NCBI GenBank assembly: GCA_019323655.1 | Contig: JAHWGX010000019.1 | Coordinates: 1-42,962 of the forward strand | DNA from: Candidatus Woesearchaeota archaeon | Lineage (GTDB): Archaea; Nanobdellota; Nanobdellia; Woesearchaeales; GW2011-AR4 | Direction: 5' to 3' | DNA: 42,962 bases | Part shown: positions 16,650 through 25,651 of the stretch, piece after piece | Layout: each line of letters opens with the position of its first letter | How positions within the stretch are numbered: position 1 is the first letter of the stretch | Notes under the pieces: generated by a model | Told to the model about the DNA's origin: nothing | The model's input: only the letters and a program-made list of their open reading frames with translations | The model's database searches: none | Program-made: the position numbers and the translations under genes

Positions 16650-17480
16650 TTACTCATCAAAATAAAAAGTCGGTTCCGGATAAAACCTGATTTTCTTGCC
16701 CTTTACTTTTTCAAGTATGTGCTCCCTAAGGAGCTTATTCCTCTCTTCCAGAGTTCCATCGCCTTCCAAAAAGGACAAGCTGATGTTCAGCCCAATAGCC
16801 CGCTTGGGTATAATGTGGCGCGTTACACCTGCAGGAAGCATTTCATTGCTTAAACTAATATTTATAATATCCCTTTTTGAGAAATTCTGGACGACAAGCA
16901 CACCTGCAGCATCTTCATAATTGTCCAGCAGGTGGTCTATTTCGCCGTACTTCACCCTGTAAATCTCCCCATTGTGGCTGTAAATATCCACCAGCTCCCT
17001 TAAAGTCCTGACATGCGCCAGCAAATCTCCGCTCCTGTTTGAGATTGCATAAACGGTTCTGTCCTTGAGCAATAGGTAAGCGACAATCTTTTTTTTGTTT
17101 AATGAACTATCTGCCTTTTCCTTAGTGGAGGGCGTTATCTGCACATTTTCCAGGCTTTTGATTTTGTTTAACAGCTCAGCTTTTTTATAGTGGACAATTA
17201 GGTGGTACCACGTATTTAGCTGAATGCCCTTGTCAAAATAATCCACAATCTGGGCCAGAACATAATTGCAGTCCAGCTTTTTCAGCGCATTTGCCCGGGT
17301 AACGCCGTCAAGGACCATGTACTTGCCCCTGCTGATTCTTGTTGCTATGATGGGGTTTCTCAGGTGCCTGTCCTGCCTTATTCTTGCAGCCAGGCGGTTT
17401 ACCCTTTCGGGGTCATACAACTCATGAAACACAATCTTCTCAGCAGGTACAATTTCCAGTTTAGGCATGTCTTTTATCAT
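16650..17480 (-). CDS. ParB-like free serine kinase (SerK/SbnI family), probable phosphoserine source
   Basis: This 276-residue protein has a ParB/Srx-like N-terminal domain. The pattern KIVFHELYDPERVNRL (His19-Glu20), then GKYMVLDGVTRANALKKL (DGVTR 58-62) and IQLNTWYHLI (W91, H93), matches the SerK/SbnI family. Those enzymes phosphorylate free L-serine to O-phosphoserine, with an essential Glu in the HE motif (from memory of SbnI and Thermococcus SerK). O-phosphoserine is exactly the substrate of SepRS, encoded upstream. The start is 8 nt beyond the 3' end of tRNA-Cys, so the message emerges straight from the tRNA and no ribosome-binding site fits between. ATG 17468 (MPKLEIV) is an alternative start. 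A ParB-type DNA-binding role is the competing reading, but context favours the kinase. Confidence 0.82.
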   Translation of the reverse strand: MIKDMPKLEIVPAEKIVFHELYDPERVNRLAARIRQDRHLRNPIIATRISRGKYMVLDGVTRANALKKLDCNYVLAQIVDYFDKGIQLNTWYHLIVHYKKAELLNKIKSLENVQITPSTKEKADSSLNKKKIVAYLLLKDRTVYAISNRSGDLLAHVRTLRELVDIYSHNGEIYRVKYGEIDHLLDNYEDAAGVLVVQNFSKRDIINISLSNEMLPAGVTRHIIPKRAIGLNISLSFLEGDGTLEERNKLLREHILEKVKGKKIRFYPEPTFYFDE

Positions 17481-17487
17481 TTTCCAA

Positions 17488-17558
17488 AGCGAGGAGAGAG
17501 AATCGAACTCTCGTAAGCCGCTTTGCAGGCGGCTGCATTACCACTATGCTATCCTCGC
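17488..17558 (-). tRNA. tRNA-Cys (GCA)
   Basis: This is a 71-nt intronless tRNA: acceptor GCGAGGA/TCCTCGC, TA, D stem GCAT/ATGC with loop AGTGGTA, A26, anticodon stem GCCGC/GCGGC with loop CTGCAAA (anticodon GCA), variable TTAC, T stem GAGAG/CTCTC with loop TTCGATT, discriminator T73. All stems are perfect and U73 is the expected Cys identity base. CCA is not encoded. Its first 10 nt are shared with the end of sepS, and its 3' end lies 7 nt from the ATG of the serine-kinase-like gene. Release of the tRNA would therefore cut the operon transcript. Confidence 0.97.
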
Positions 17559-19072
17559 ATTTTAACATCAATTTTTACAAAAACCGGGCCTTTTGTTTTT
17601 ATTGCCTTTTTGTTTGACTTTATGTAATCCAAAACATTATTCGGGACAGCCAGGTTCACATCGGACAGCGACCGCACCATCCTGATTTCAAATGAAAAAC
17701 TGCTGCGCTTATTTTCAATTCCGTATGCGGCCTTGTTGGAAATTCCTGTCAGGTAATCATAGCCTGTTTTTATTCCCTCGCTTTTGTCAGTTCCGATTAT
17801 GCTGCCGTCTTTTACAAAAATCCTGTTTGCAGCCGCAGGCCCTGTTAACTTTTTTCCGGATTCATCTTCAATTACTGAAACCTTGACATCCCTGTTTTTT
17901 ATTTTTCCCTGCCATGCGGTTATATCAACAGGGGCCTTTTTGTCCCTGTTTTTGTAAATGCTTTCCCTTATTGACTTTGCAATTTGCTTGCCCTGCTCTG
18001 TCTCAGGGGATTCAATATAGTAGATTGATTTGGCTATTTCCTCGTCTGAGAAGCCTGTTTGTTTGTAGAACTGGGGGTAAGCCAGCTCCCTGATGTCATT
18101 GTAGCCTTCAATAGCCATAACAAGCCTTTCTATGCCAAAGCCTATGTTGAAAACAGGATATTTGATTCCGAAGTTTGCTAATGAGATTAAGGAGTACATT
18201 CCAAGATCGGCTATTTCAAGCCATTTTTGGTTGTGCTTTACAAAGACTTCTTCCTCAAGCTGGTTTGCATAATACTTGGAAGTTGCCTTTTTAACAACAA
18301 ACTTAATCTCCTTGAAACCGAGCTTTTTGAAAATTTTTTTTGTGATTTCCTTCCCGGCTTTGAGGCTCATGTTCTGGTCTAGGATTACAATTGAGGCAGA
18401 GTGATGCACCCTCAGATGGCCGGAATCCTCTTTCTGCTCGTTTCTGTACCTGGGGCCGATGGAAAACAGCATTATGGGATGCTTTTCCTTGTCCTGCATT
18501 GCTTCCAGGGTGTGGTACCATGTTGCAGTCATATGGCTTCTTAGCGTCAGGTTAGTTGGCTGGGGCTTTAATGAGCTTAACTCAGGGAATATCCTTAGGA
18601 TAGAAGTTGCCTGCTCTGTTTTTATTTTTAGCTTGCTGACAATGGTTTCAATAAGATTGTCCCCTTCAATCTCGCCTTTTTTATATTCTCTGAAAATGTC
18701 TTTTAGCGCCTGGTGGTCAAAGTCTCCGATCAGATTTTGTATTTTGGACAGCTCTTTACCGCTGATGCCTATGTCAGGCCTTGGCAGCTTTGCAAGATAG
18801 AATGCGCGGTCCAGAATAACAGGAGCTTCGGGGCCGTATTGCCTGTACACATCTGTATCCGGCAGCAGGGTAAGGTTTTCCGCTTCATCAAACCCGAGCT
18901 CCAGAAGCATTTCCCGCAGCTTTTGTATTTCCCTCCTCAACGGGTGCTCACTGCCCTTTTTTTTCTTAATCCTGATTTTTGTATTTTTTGGAATCAAAAG
19001 AGGTGTATCTATCCAAGCCTTCTCAAAATTTTGTTTTGCCTGTTCCTTAATTTTTTTTGCGTCGATTATCAT
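17549..19072 (-). CDS. sepS: O-phosphoseryl-tRNA(Cys) synthetase (SepRS)
   Basis: This class II synthetase ligates O-phosphoserine to tRNA-Cys. The 507-residue length fits the family. The motif 2 region RYRNEQKEDSGHLRVHHSAS and the upstream LRSHMTATWYHTLE are close to known SepRS, and motif 3 is NIGFGIERLVMAIEGYNDIRELAYPQFY. The C-terminal region ends KIDVKMRG. The last codons ATG CGA GGA and the stop TAG use the first ten bases of the tRNA-Cys gene. Maturation of that tRNA by RNase P would cut off the end of the sepS message, so each transcript may serve either tRNA or sepS. TTTTAAATTT (about 19079-19090, minus strand) is a plausible TATA box. Confidence 0.96.
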   Translation of the reverse strand: MIIDAKKIKEQAKQNFEKAWIDTPLLIPKNTKIRIKKKKGSEHPLRREIQKLREMLLELGFDEAENLTLLPDTDVYRQYGPEAPVILDRAFYLAKLPRPDIGISGKELSKIQNLIGDFDHQALKDIFREYKKGEIEGDNLIETIVSKLKIKTEQATSILRIFPELSSLKPQPTNLTLRSHMTATWYHTLEAMQDKEKHPIMLFSIGPRYRNEQKEDSGHLRVHHSASIVILDQNMSLKAGKEITKKIFKKLGFKEIKFVVKKATSKYYANQLEEEVFVKHNQKWLEIADLGMYSLISLANFGIKYPVFNIGFGIERLVMAIEGYNDIRELAYPQFYKQTGFSDEEIAKSIYYIESPETEQGKQIAKSIRESIYKNRDKKAPVDITAWQGKIKNRDVKVSVIEDESGKKLTGPAAANRIFVKDGSIIGTDKSEGIKTGYDYLTGISNKAAYGIENKRSSFSFEIRMVRSLSDVNLAVPNNVLDYIKSNKKAIKTKGPVFVKIDVKMRG

Positions 19073-19300
19073 TTTAGGTCAAATTTAAAACACAGAACAT
19101 TAATAATTAAGCCAATGAAAGTATAACTAACAACAAGAAGTACAACATGCTTTATTCGGTTTTGTTTCCATTTTACTACTCTATGTTAATATGCTTCATT
19201 TATAAAGATTTTGCTTTTAAAGGGCTGGTTCCTTGCTTCATCCTGAGAATAAGCTTGTTGAAGCTGCCTGCCTTAACAGTTCAGCTGCCTTTCGTACCTT

Positions 19301-19483
19301 TTAGACATCCCTTCCCATAAGCGTATTCCTGCTGTTCAATTTTGCCCTTATGCTTGCCTCTTCTATTATTTTTTCAACTTTTTTGTTCAATGCCTCATAA
19401 AAATCATTTGCAATGTTCAGAGGCTTGCCGTCAACCTTGGCATGATTCTTTATCTGCGACCTTACAACCAGGCTTGTTCCCAT
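19301..19483 (-). CDS. Short histone-fold protein (DUF1931-like)
   Basis: This is a 60-residue protein, MGTSLVVRSQIKNHAK and onward. It ends NDFYEALNKKVEKIIEEASIRAKLNSRNTLMGRDV, the helix 2, helix 3 and RD-clamp pattern of histone folds in small archaeal DUF1931-type proteins. The frame is open 14 codons further upstream, but GAGGTG (19490-19495) lies 6 nt before ATG 19483, which decides the start. It probably binds DNA as a dimer (inference). It is distinct from the core histone at 25.4 kb. It stands alone; no function in an operon can be suggested. Confidence 0.72.
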   Translation of the reverse strand: MGTSLVVRSQIKNHAKVDGKPLNIANDFYEALNKKVEKIIEEASIRAKLNSRNTLMGRDV

Positions 19484-19693
19484 TAAAACCACCTCATTGA
19501 ATAAAGTTTTTTTTAACTCTTGCAATTATTTTTTAAGCTATTTTTTATTTTACACGTTTTATGTTTTTAGCATTGGAAAATATTGGTAATAATTATTTTT
19601 ATTTTTTGATTATTGAACAAGTATTTTATTAAGGGCAATGAAATAAATTATAAGCCAAATAGTTGTTATTGTGGTTATCAGCTCTATTGAAGT

Positions 19694-21361
19694 TTATTTA
19701 TGCGTGAACCAGAACCTTAATTTATTCTTTTCTTTTTTATCAAGCCTGCAAAATCCGAACCTGCTGAACTGGATGACCTCATTTTCCTTCAGGCTTTTTA
19801 CCGCTGGCTCTGCCAGGCCCTTGACCAGCTTTTTATCCGGCATCAGAACTTCCACATTAATTAGGTCTTTTTGCTTAGGCAGCCAGTGGATTATTAAATG
19901 GCCGCTTTTTTTGTATTTTTCATATTCCAGAGAATGAAAGATTAATTTGCTCCCCTTTTTCTTGAAATTCAGACAATCCATCAGTCTGTATAACTTATTG
20001 TTCTTAAATTTTTTAAAATCTTCCTTTTCTATGTAAAACCTGCTGCCTGTGCTGAACTCTCTGGCTTTTTCTTTTGCGTCTGGGTGCAGTTTCAGGCTCA
20101 CTTTTTGATCTGGAGCGTTTTCTATTTTTATTTCTTTAAGGTCATGCACAAAGAAATACCTGTTTGCCTTTGCGTCTAAAATTTTTTTATTGTGCACAAT
20201 AAGATCGTTCCATGTCAAAACAGACTCTGATTTGGTTATTCCAGTGGACAAAACAAAATTTTTTATTGCTTCCGGCAGGAAGCCCCGCCTTCTTAATGCA
20301 ACTATTGTTGTCAAAGAAGGATCGTCCCAGCCTAAAATCTTTTTTTTATGCATCAATTCCCTTATAACCCTTCCAGAGCTTTCCACGCCCTCAAGATTAA
20401 ACCTTGCAAACTCATAGATTTTTGTCTGGCTGAACCCTAATATGTTCTGTATGTAATTCTGCAGCTCGTTTCTTAATTCAAATTCCTTTGTCCTTAACCT
20501 GTGGGTAACGCCTTCAATTCCGTCCATGACAGCATTTTCAAAATCGTAAGTCGGCCATACATGGTACTTTTTGCCCTGCCTTGCATGCTTCTGCTTTATT
20601 ACCCTCAAAAGAGCAGGGTCTCTCATTGTGGTATTTTCATGCTGCATGTAGCCTTTCAGCCTTAAGACCATTTTACCTTCTGCCGCTTTAAACAGCTCTT
20701 CAAACCTTTTTATGTGCTCTTCTTCAAGAAGATAGCGGCATGTGCATTCTTTTCCCTCATACCTTCTTTTTCTTATTTCCTCCTGGCTGCATGTGCATAA
20801 GTATGCAAAGCCTTTTTCCACCATCTTTCTTGCCAGGCTGTAAAACTCCCCCATGTGGTCTGATGCATAATCAATTTTGTCTGGCTTTATTCCCAGCCAT
20901 TCGTAATTTTCCAGGTGTATTTTATAGAATTCCTTTTCAGCAAGCTTTGGGTTGGTGTCCTCAAACCTTAAAATGAATTTTCCGTTATGCTTTTTTGCCA
21001 GTTCATAATTAAGAAAAATTGCCTTTGCGTGGCCTATGTGGGGGTATTTGCTTGGCTCAGGGGGAAAAGCTGTCACAATTTTTTCATTTTCTTTTATTTC
21101 AAACATAGAGAAAATATTTGTTTCTTCCTTTGCAGACTCTTTAATCGAACCTGAATATTTTTCGAACTCTTCTTTTTGCTCCTCTAAAGACAAAGAATTG
21201 ACCTGATTTACTGTTTTTTTTATTTCATCAGCTAATTTCTTCGTGTCATTTTTGAGCTCAGGGTTTTCAGCAAGAACCTTGCCTAAGACAGCGCCTATGT
21301 TTGCCTTGCCCTTGAACTTTACAGCATTCTGCAGGGCGTATTTCAGGATTGTTTGCTTCAT
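19694..21361 (-). CDS. gltX: Glutamyl-tRNA synthetase (archaeal type)
   Basis: This 555-residue class Ib synthetase charges tRNA-Glu, and possibly tRNA-Gln as a substrate for an amidotransferase. It has the archaeal N-terminal helical domain (about 1-90) and then TAFPPEPSKYPHIGHAKAIFLNYELA with HIGH at 108-111. RFEDTNPKLAEKEFY and the GWDDPSLTTIVALRRRGF block are typical of archaeal GluRS, and the C-terminal half is a beta-barrel anticodon-binding domain. The second catalytic signature, usually SKR or SKS, reads S328-S-G-R331, so the Lys is missing. A TATA box (about 21384-21396, minus strand) lies 25-30 nt upstream of the ATG. Confidence 0.92.
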   Translation of the reverse strand: MKQTILKYALQNAVKFKGKANIGAVLGKVLAENPELKNDTKKLADEIKKTVNQVNSLSLEEQKEEFEKYSGSIKESAKEETNIFSMFEIKENEKIVTAFPPEPSKYPHIGHAKAIFLNYELAKKHNGKFILRFEDTNPKLAEKEFYKIHLENYEWLGIKPDKIDYASDHMGEFYSLARKMVEKGFAYLCTCSQEEIRKRRYEGKECTCRYLLEEEHIKRFEELFKAAEGKMVLRLKGYMQHENTTMRDPALLRVIKQKHARQGKKYHVWPTYDFENAVMDGIEGVTHRLRTKEFELRNELQNYIQNILGFSQTKIYEFARFNLEGVESSGRVIRELMHKKKILGWDDPSLTTIVALRRRGFLPEAIKNFVLSTGITKSESVLTWNDLIVHNKKILDAKANRYFFVHDLKEIKIENAPDQKVSLKLHPDAKEKAREFSTGSRFYIEKEDFKKFKNNKLYRLMDCLNFKKKGSKLIFHSLEYEKYKKSGHLIIHWLPKQKDLINVEVLMPDKKLVKGLAEPAVKSLKENEVIQFSRFGFCRLDKKEKNKLRFWFTHK

Positions 21362-21486
21362 ATACAGCTAATAAATGCAGAGGTTATTTAAATAAATATA
21401 GCTTTAACACGAAGGAATTCTGGTTATCGGGATAATGGTTTGATAACACCGGTCTGTTATCTCTTAGACATTCGATATATCACTTC

Positions 21487-22527
21487 CTAATTTTCTTTTA
21501 CTAAATTTGCAAAAAGAGTGTCTATTTTTACTGCCAATATTCTCACCGCAGTTATACTAGCTAACAACCTATCATTGAGTTCTATAGCTTTAAGCACTAT
21601 TGTTTCAGGTTTTGCTTGTCTGTTAGATTTAGGATTTGCCATTTTAATAAGTATTTCAAAGTCTTTTATTCTTTTCTCTAAAACACCTATTTCAAGAAGT
21701 TCAGCACCTGAAATTAATATTCTTAGATCTTTGTTGTAATTCAGATCTTCTTCTAAAAAAGAAGACAATGCTTTTTTTATTTCATAATTAAACCAATTAA
21801 TCAAATACTCAAGATTATATTTGTAGTCCGCCACCAAATAATCTACTTCTTTTTCCAGTACCCCTTCTGTTAGTAGCTCTGTTGGTTGTGAACGGAACTT
21901 ATTAAATACATCGTTATACTCTTTTATAACCCCATACAGATTTGAAAACAATCTTTTTGTATCATTTACCCAACCTTCAATTTTAGGCATCACCTTTTTA
22001 ATATGCAGTTTTTTAGCTTCAACCTCTAGACTACCAATATGGACCAGATCAAGTTGAACTAAATTTTTATCAATAAGCGTTACTGCTCGCAAATTTTTTT
22101 TCAATTCATTTACCTCTTTAACAATATATTCCCAATAATCATCTGTGGGTGAATTTCTTGCCTTTAATTGATGACTTAGTGAAGTTGTAATCAATAAAAT
22201 TTTTCCCTCGTATATTTTTAGATATTTTTCCAGATTTTTAATCTTATGTCGGTTCTTCTTTTCGAACTGCGGCAAAACTTTATCAAGCTCTTTGCATATT
22301 TTATGAGCACTAGCTCTCCATTGCTCTCTGAATTCTACTCTCTTTAATCTTGCAAGCAACTCTCTTGCTTTCCTCCTCTTTTTGTATTTGCATGCTCTTG
22401 ATAAATTATCCACAATAGCCCATGCCCTTAGAAAAAAATTTAATTCTTCTTGTACATTTTCAAAAAGTTTCTTTTCTTCTGGAGTATACCTTTTTCTCCA
22501 GCCCTCCCCTCTTGGCGTGTATACCAT
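21487..22527 (-). CDS. Hypothetical helical protein, 346 residues
   Basis: I do not recognise a family. The product is rich in Lys, Glu and Leu and is predicted to be almost wholly alpha-helical, with coiled-coil-like stretches (for example KKRRKARELLARLKRVEFREQW and NRHKIKNLEKYLKIYEGKIL). It has no signal peptide and no transmembrane segment. The gene is AT-richer than the neighbouring GluRS gene, which hints at acquisition or relaxed codon use. It is divergent from the UPF0182 gene, with opposing TATA-like boxes in the shared 100-nt gap. Nothing in the context indicates a function. Confidence 0.6.
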   Translation of the reverse strand: MVYTPRGEGWRKRYTPEEKKLFENVQEELNFFLRAWAIVDNLSRACKYKKRRKARELLARLKRVEFREQWRASAHKICKELDKVLPQFEKKNRHKIKNLEKYLKIYEGKILLITTSLSHQLKARNSPTDDYWEYIVKEVNELKKNLRAVTLIDKNLVQLDLVHIGSLEVEAKKLHIKKVMPKIEGWVNDTKRLFSNLYGVIKEYNDVFNKFRSQPTELLTEGVLEKEVDYLVADYKYNLEYLINWFNYEIKKALSSFLEEDLNYNKDLRILISGAELLEIGVLEKRIKDFEILIKMANPKSNRQAKPETIVLKAIELNDRLLASITAVRILAVKIDTLFANLVKEN

Positions 22528-22628
22528 CTTGAAAGTCCCCTACTAACTCTTATTAATCTCAACCTTTTAATCCAGAATTTAAAAACTTTTCCTCAACATT
22601 TAAATAATATGCCTGCTAACCGTTTAAT

Positions 22629-25301
22629 GTGGCAAGGAAAAACTTAATCAAGAACAATATATTCGGATTTTTGATATTAGTTTTTGCGGTTTTTCTTATA
22701 TTCTCAGGGATATATGCTGAGTGGCTTTGGTTTGACTCTTTAAACTACCTTTCTGTTTTCAAGACAGTTCTTTTTTCAAAGATAGCATTGGGAGCTGCTG
22801 TTTTTGCATTGTTTTTTATTCTTTTATTGCTAAACTTTGTTGCACTAAAGAGAAAAGCGAACATAACCTACAATAAGATTTATTTGAGCATTATAGCTTT
22901 AATCTCCCTGTTTGCTGGGCTTGTATCAAGCGGATACTGGCTTGTGGCTTTAAGGTTCCTTAATTACGCTGATTTTGGTTTTGTCGACCCTGTTTTCAAG
23001 AATGACATTGGCTTCTATGTTTTTGCTTTGCCTTTCTACCAGTTTTTATTGGGCATATTGCTCTTTTTATTTATAGCAGCCCTTATTATGTCTGCAGTTT
23101 CTTATCTTTTTGCAATTAGATTCAAGAAAGTTCCAAAAGCAGAAATCAAGAGCGGAATTCCTTTTGGCTTTGAGTCCAGATTCCAGAAGATAAAGATAGA
23201 GATTCCGAAAAAGGGGAGAAGCCATCTGGCTTTTTTAGCGGGCCTGCTTTTGATAATATCTGCTGCTTTTTTCTATCTTAAGAGGTATTCTATTTTGCTG
23301 TCTCAAAGAGGGGCAGTCTTCGGAGCAGGATTTACTGATATAACAATCATCCTTCCGCTTTACACAATCTTAGCGTTTGCCACACTGGTGATTGCGCTTA
23401 TGGCGTTTGCCTATATATATAATCAGAATACCAAGCTGCTTATTGGGGGCATAGTGCTGATTTTATTATTGTCCTTTGGGGGAAATATTGTGGCAGGAAT
23501 AGTTCAGGGCCTGTACGTCCAGCCGAATGAATTCAATCTTGAGGAGCCTTACCTAAAACAAAACATAAAGCATACATTGTTTGCTTATGGCCTTACTGAT
23601 GCCCAGACAAGGGACTTTCCTGTGGCTTATGACCTGACTATGCAGGATATAAACAACAACAAAGGAACAATAGAGAATGTAAGATTATGGGACTGGAGGC
23701 CTTTGCTGACAACCAACAAGCAGATACAGCTTTTCAGGACGTATTATGACTTTCTGGATGTGGATGTGGACAGGTATGAGCTTGAAAACAAGATTATTCA
23801 GCTTATGGTGTCTCCAAGAGAGCTTGACCAGGCGCAGTTGGCAACCAAGGCAAAAACCTGGGTCAATGAAAAGCTTGTATATACGCACGGCTATGGCGCA
23901 GTGGTTTCGCCGGTTAATTCTGTAAGCAATGAAGGCCTTCCGGAATTATTTGTTAAGGACATACCTCCTAAAACAGATTATGAGGAGCTTAAAATTGCGC
24001 AGCCGGGGATTTATTTTGGCGAGCGCTCCAATGATTTTATTGTTGTAAATACCAAAGCGAATGAGTTTGATTATCCGCTGGGCAATGAGAATGTGTTTGC
24101 ATCTTACAATGGAACTGACGGGATAAGGCTTTCAAACATATTAAAAAAAGCAATTTTCTCAGTGAAGCTTGGCTCATTGAACTTGTTTGTATCAAGCGCT
24201 GTTACAAGTGACAGCAAAGTTTTGATTAAAAGGAATATTGTTGAAAGGGCAGGTGCTATAGCGCCGTTCCTTCAGTATGACAGCGACCCTTATATTGTTA
24301 TTAACGGCGGCAGATTATTCTGGATAATTGATGCATACACCACAACAGATAAATTTCCATACAGCGAGAATCTCATTGGCATTAACTACATCAGGAATTC
24401 TGTTAAGGTTGTTGTGGATGCTTATAACGGGGATATAAGCTTTTATGTTATAGACAAGGATGACCCGTTGATACAAAATTATGCAAAGATGTTTCCAGGG
24501 ATGTTTAAGGAGTTTGATGATATGCCTCAGGGGTTAAAAGGGCACATAAGGTATCCTGAAGATTTTCTGAGGGTGCAGACAGAAGTTTACGGAACCTACC
24601 ACATGAAAGACCCCCAGGTTTTCTACAATAAGGAAGATGTCTGGAGGACTCCAACGGAGATATACAGCAGGAGTGAGATTGAGCTTAGCCCCTATTATGT
24701 TATTCTTAAGCTTCCCGGCGCAGAAGAAGAAGGGTTTTTCCTGATAACGCCTTTGATTCCCAGAGGGAAAGAAAATATGATTGCGTGGTTTGTAGCGCAT
24801 TCTGACCCGGAGGACTATGGAAAGTTAGAAGTTTTTTTGCTTAGCAAACAGGAGCTTACTTACGGGCCGATGCAGATAGAGGCAAGAATTGACCAGGATA
24901 CGGAAATCTCCCAGCTTTTGACATTGTGGGGCCAGCAGGGCTCTGAAGTAGTAAGGGGAAATCTTTTGGTAATACCGATAGAGCAAAGCTTCCTTTACAT
25001 AGAGCCCATTTACCTTAAAGCCTCTGCCGGCGGGGCTTTGCCGCAGCTTAAGAGGGTTATTGTGGCTTATGAAGACCGGGTTACGATGCAGGAAACTTTT
25101 GAAGAAGCGCTTGAGGCTGTATTTAAGGGGAAAGTGGAGAAAGCTGAGGAAGAAGAAGCTGAGGTGCCTGAAACCATGTCTGAAAAATTCAGGAAAGCTT
25201 CGGAGTTGTATGATGAGGCTCAGGAAGCTTTGACCCAGGGAGATTTTGCAAAATATGCCGAGAAAATAGAGGAGCTTGGCAGAATTCTTGAGCAGGGCTG
25301 A
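22629..25301 (+). CDS. UPF0182 family large membrane protein
   Basis: This 890-residue protein has about seven transmembrane segments in the first 300 residues (starting FGFLILVFAVFLIFSGIYAEWLWF) and a large extracytoplasmic C-terminal domain. Conserved UPF0182 segments include YVQPNEFNLEEPYLKQNIKHT, VRLWDWRPLL, and KLVYTHGYGAVVSPVN. The C-terminal 50 residues are an acidic helical region. The function of the family is unknown. The start is GTG 22629; an out-of-frame ATG overlaps it at 22627. TTTAAATAA (22601-22609) gives a TATA box about 25 nt upstream. It is a single-gene unit followed by the histone gene. Confidence 0.88.
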   Translation: MARKNLIKNNIFGFLILVFAVFLIFSGIYAEWLWFDSLNYLSVFKTVLFSKIALGAAVFALFFILLLLNFVALKRKANITYNKIYLSIIALISLFAGLVSSGYWLVALRFLNYADFGFVDPVFKNDIGFYVFALPFYQFLLGILLFLFIAALIMSAVSYLFAIRFKKVPKAEIKSGIPFGFESRFQKIKIEIPKKGRSHLAFLAGLLLIISAAFFYLKRYSILLSQRGAVFGAGFTDITIILPLYTILAFATLVIALMAFAYIYNQNTKLLIGGIVLILLLSFGGNIVAGIVQGLYVQPNEFNLEEPYLKQNIKHTLFAYGLTDAQTRDFPVAYDLTMQDINNNKGTIENVRLWDWRPLLTTNKQIQLFRTYYDFLDVDVDRYELENKIIQLMVSPRELDQAQLATKAKTWVNEKLVYTHGYGAVVSPVNSVSNEGLPELFVKDIPPKTDYEELKIAQPGIYFGERSNDFIVVNTKANEFDYPLGNENVFASYNGTDGIRLSNILKKAIFSVKLGSLNLFVSSAVTSDSKVLIKRNIVERAGAIAPFLQYDSDPYIVINGGRLFWIIDAYTTTDKFPYSENLIGINYIRNSVKVVVDAYNGDISFYVIDKDDPLIQNYAKMFPGMFKEFDDMPQGLKGHIRYPEDFLRVQTEVYGTYHMKDPQVFYNKEDVWRTPTEIYSRSEIELSPYYVILKLPGAEEEGFFLITPLIPRGKENMIAWFVAHSDPEDYGKLEVFLLSKQELTYGPMQIEARIDQDTEISQLLTLWGQQGSEVVRGNLLVIPIEQSFLYIEPIYLKASAGGALPQLKRVIVAYEDRVTMQETFEEALEAVFKGKVEKAEEEEAEVPETMSEKFRKASELYDEAQEALTQGDFAKYAEKIEELGRILEQG

Positions 25302-25308
25302 AACGAAA

Positions 25309-25376
25309 ACTATATAAAGAGGTTTCCAAAAAATATTTGCCAGACAAAGACTAAGGGGTTTTGTTTTTTATGGAGG
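25309..25376 (+). promoter_or_regulatory. Histone gene promoter and ribosome-binding site
   Basis: ACTATATAAAGAG (about 25308-25320) is a strong TATA box. Unlike most genes here the transcript has a leader of about 40 nt, ending in GGAGG (25372-25376), six bases before ATG 25383. A GTG at 25377 is rejected as a start because it overlaps the ribosome-binding site. Confidence 0.65.
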
Positions 25377-25382
25377 GTGTTA

Positions 25383-25598
25383 ATGGGAAGAAAAATTACT
25401 GTAATTCCAAAAGCGCCTGTTGGAAGGATTTTGATGAAGGCAGGGGCTAAAAGGGTTTCAGCGGATGCTGTTGACGCTTTTACAGAAGTCCTGACTGCGC
25501 TGACGGAAAACATAGCCACGCAGGCAGTTAAAATGGCAAAGCATGCAGGAAGAAAAACAGTCCATGAAGGGGATATAAAACTGGCTGCCAGGCAATGA
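25383..25598 (+). CDS. Archaeal core histone
   Basis: This 71-residue histone-fold protein compacts DNA as dimers and higher polymers. It begins MGRKITVIPKAPVGRILMKAGAKRVSADAV, giving helix 1 with the conserved PVGRI and the RVSADA loop. It continues FTEVLTALTENIATQAVKMAKHAGRKTVHEGDIKLAARQ, which includes helix 2 and the RKTV-x-x-x-D RD clamp. It has no tails. The start follows a clear GGAGG site; the frame extends two codons further upstream. The strong promoter fits high expression. Confidence 0.95.
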   Translation: MGRKITVIPKAPVGRILMKAGAKRVSADAVDAFTEVLTALTENIATQAVKMAKHAGRKTVHEGDIKLAARQ

Positions 25599-25651
25599 CC
25601 TTCGGTTCTTGTTGATAAAAGCTGAATCAAAAACAGGAAATTTTCGAAACC

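Noticed and set aside
16650..17480. A chromosome-partitioning ParB protein
   Set aside because: The ParB-like part has the HE, DGVTR and W-H pattern of serine kinases, no ParA gene or centromere-like repeats are nearby, and it sits between tRNA-Cys and SepCysS.
19073..19300. A C/D-box guide RNA in the gap between sepS and the histone-fold gene
   Set aside because: A CTGA and a GATGAAG-like element occur, but the order and spacing of C, D', C' and D boxes do not fit; I see nothing supportable in this 228-nt gap.
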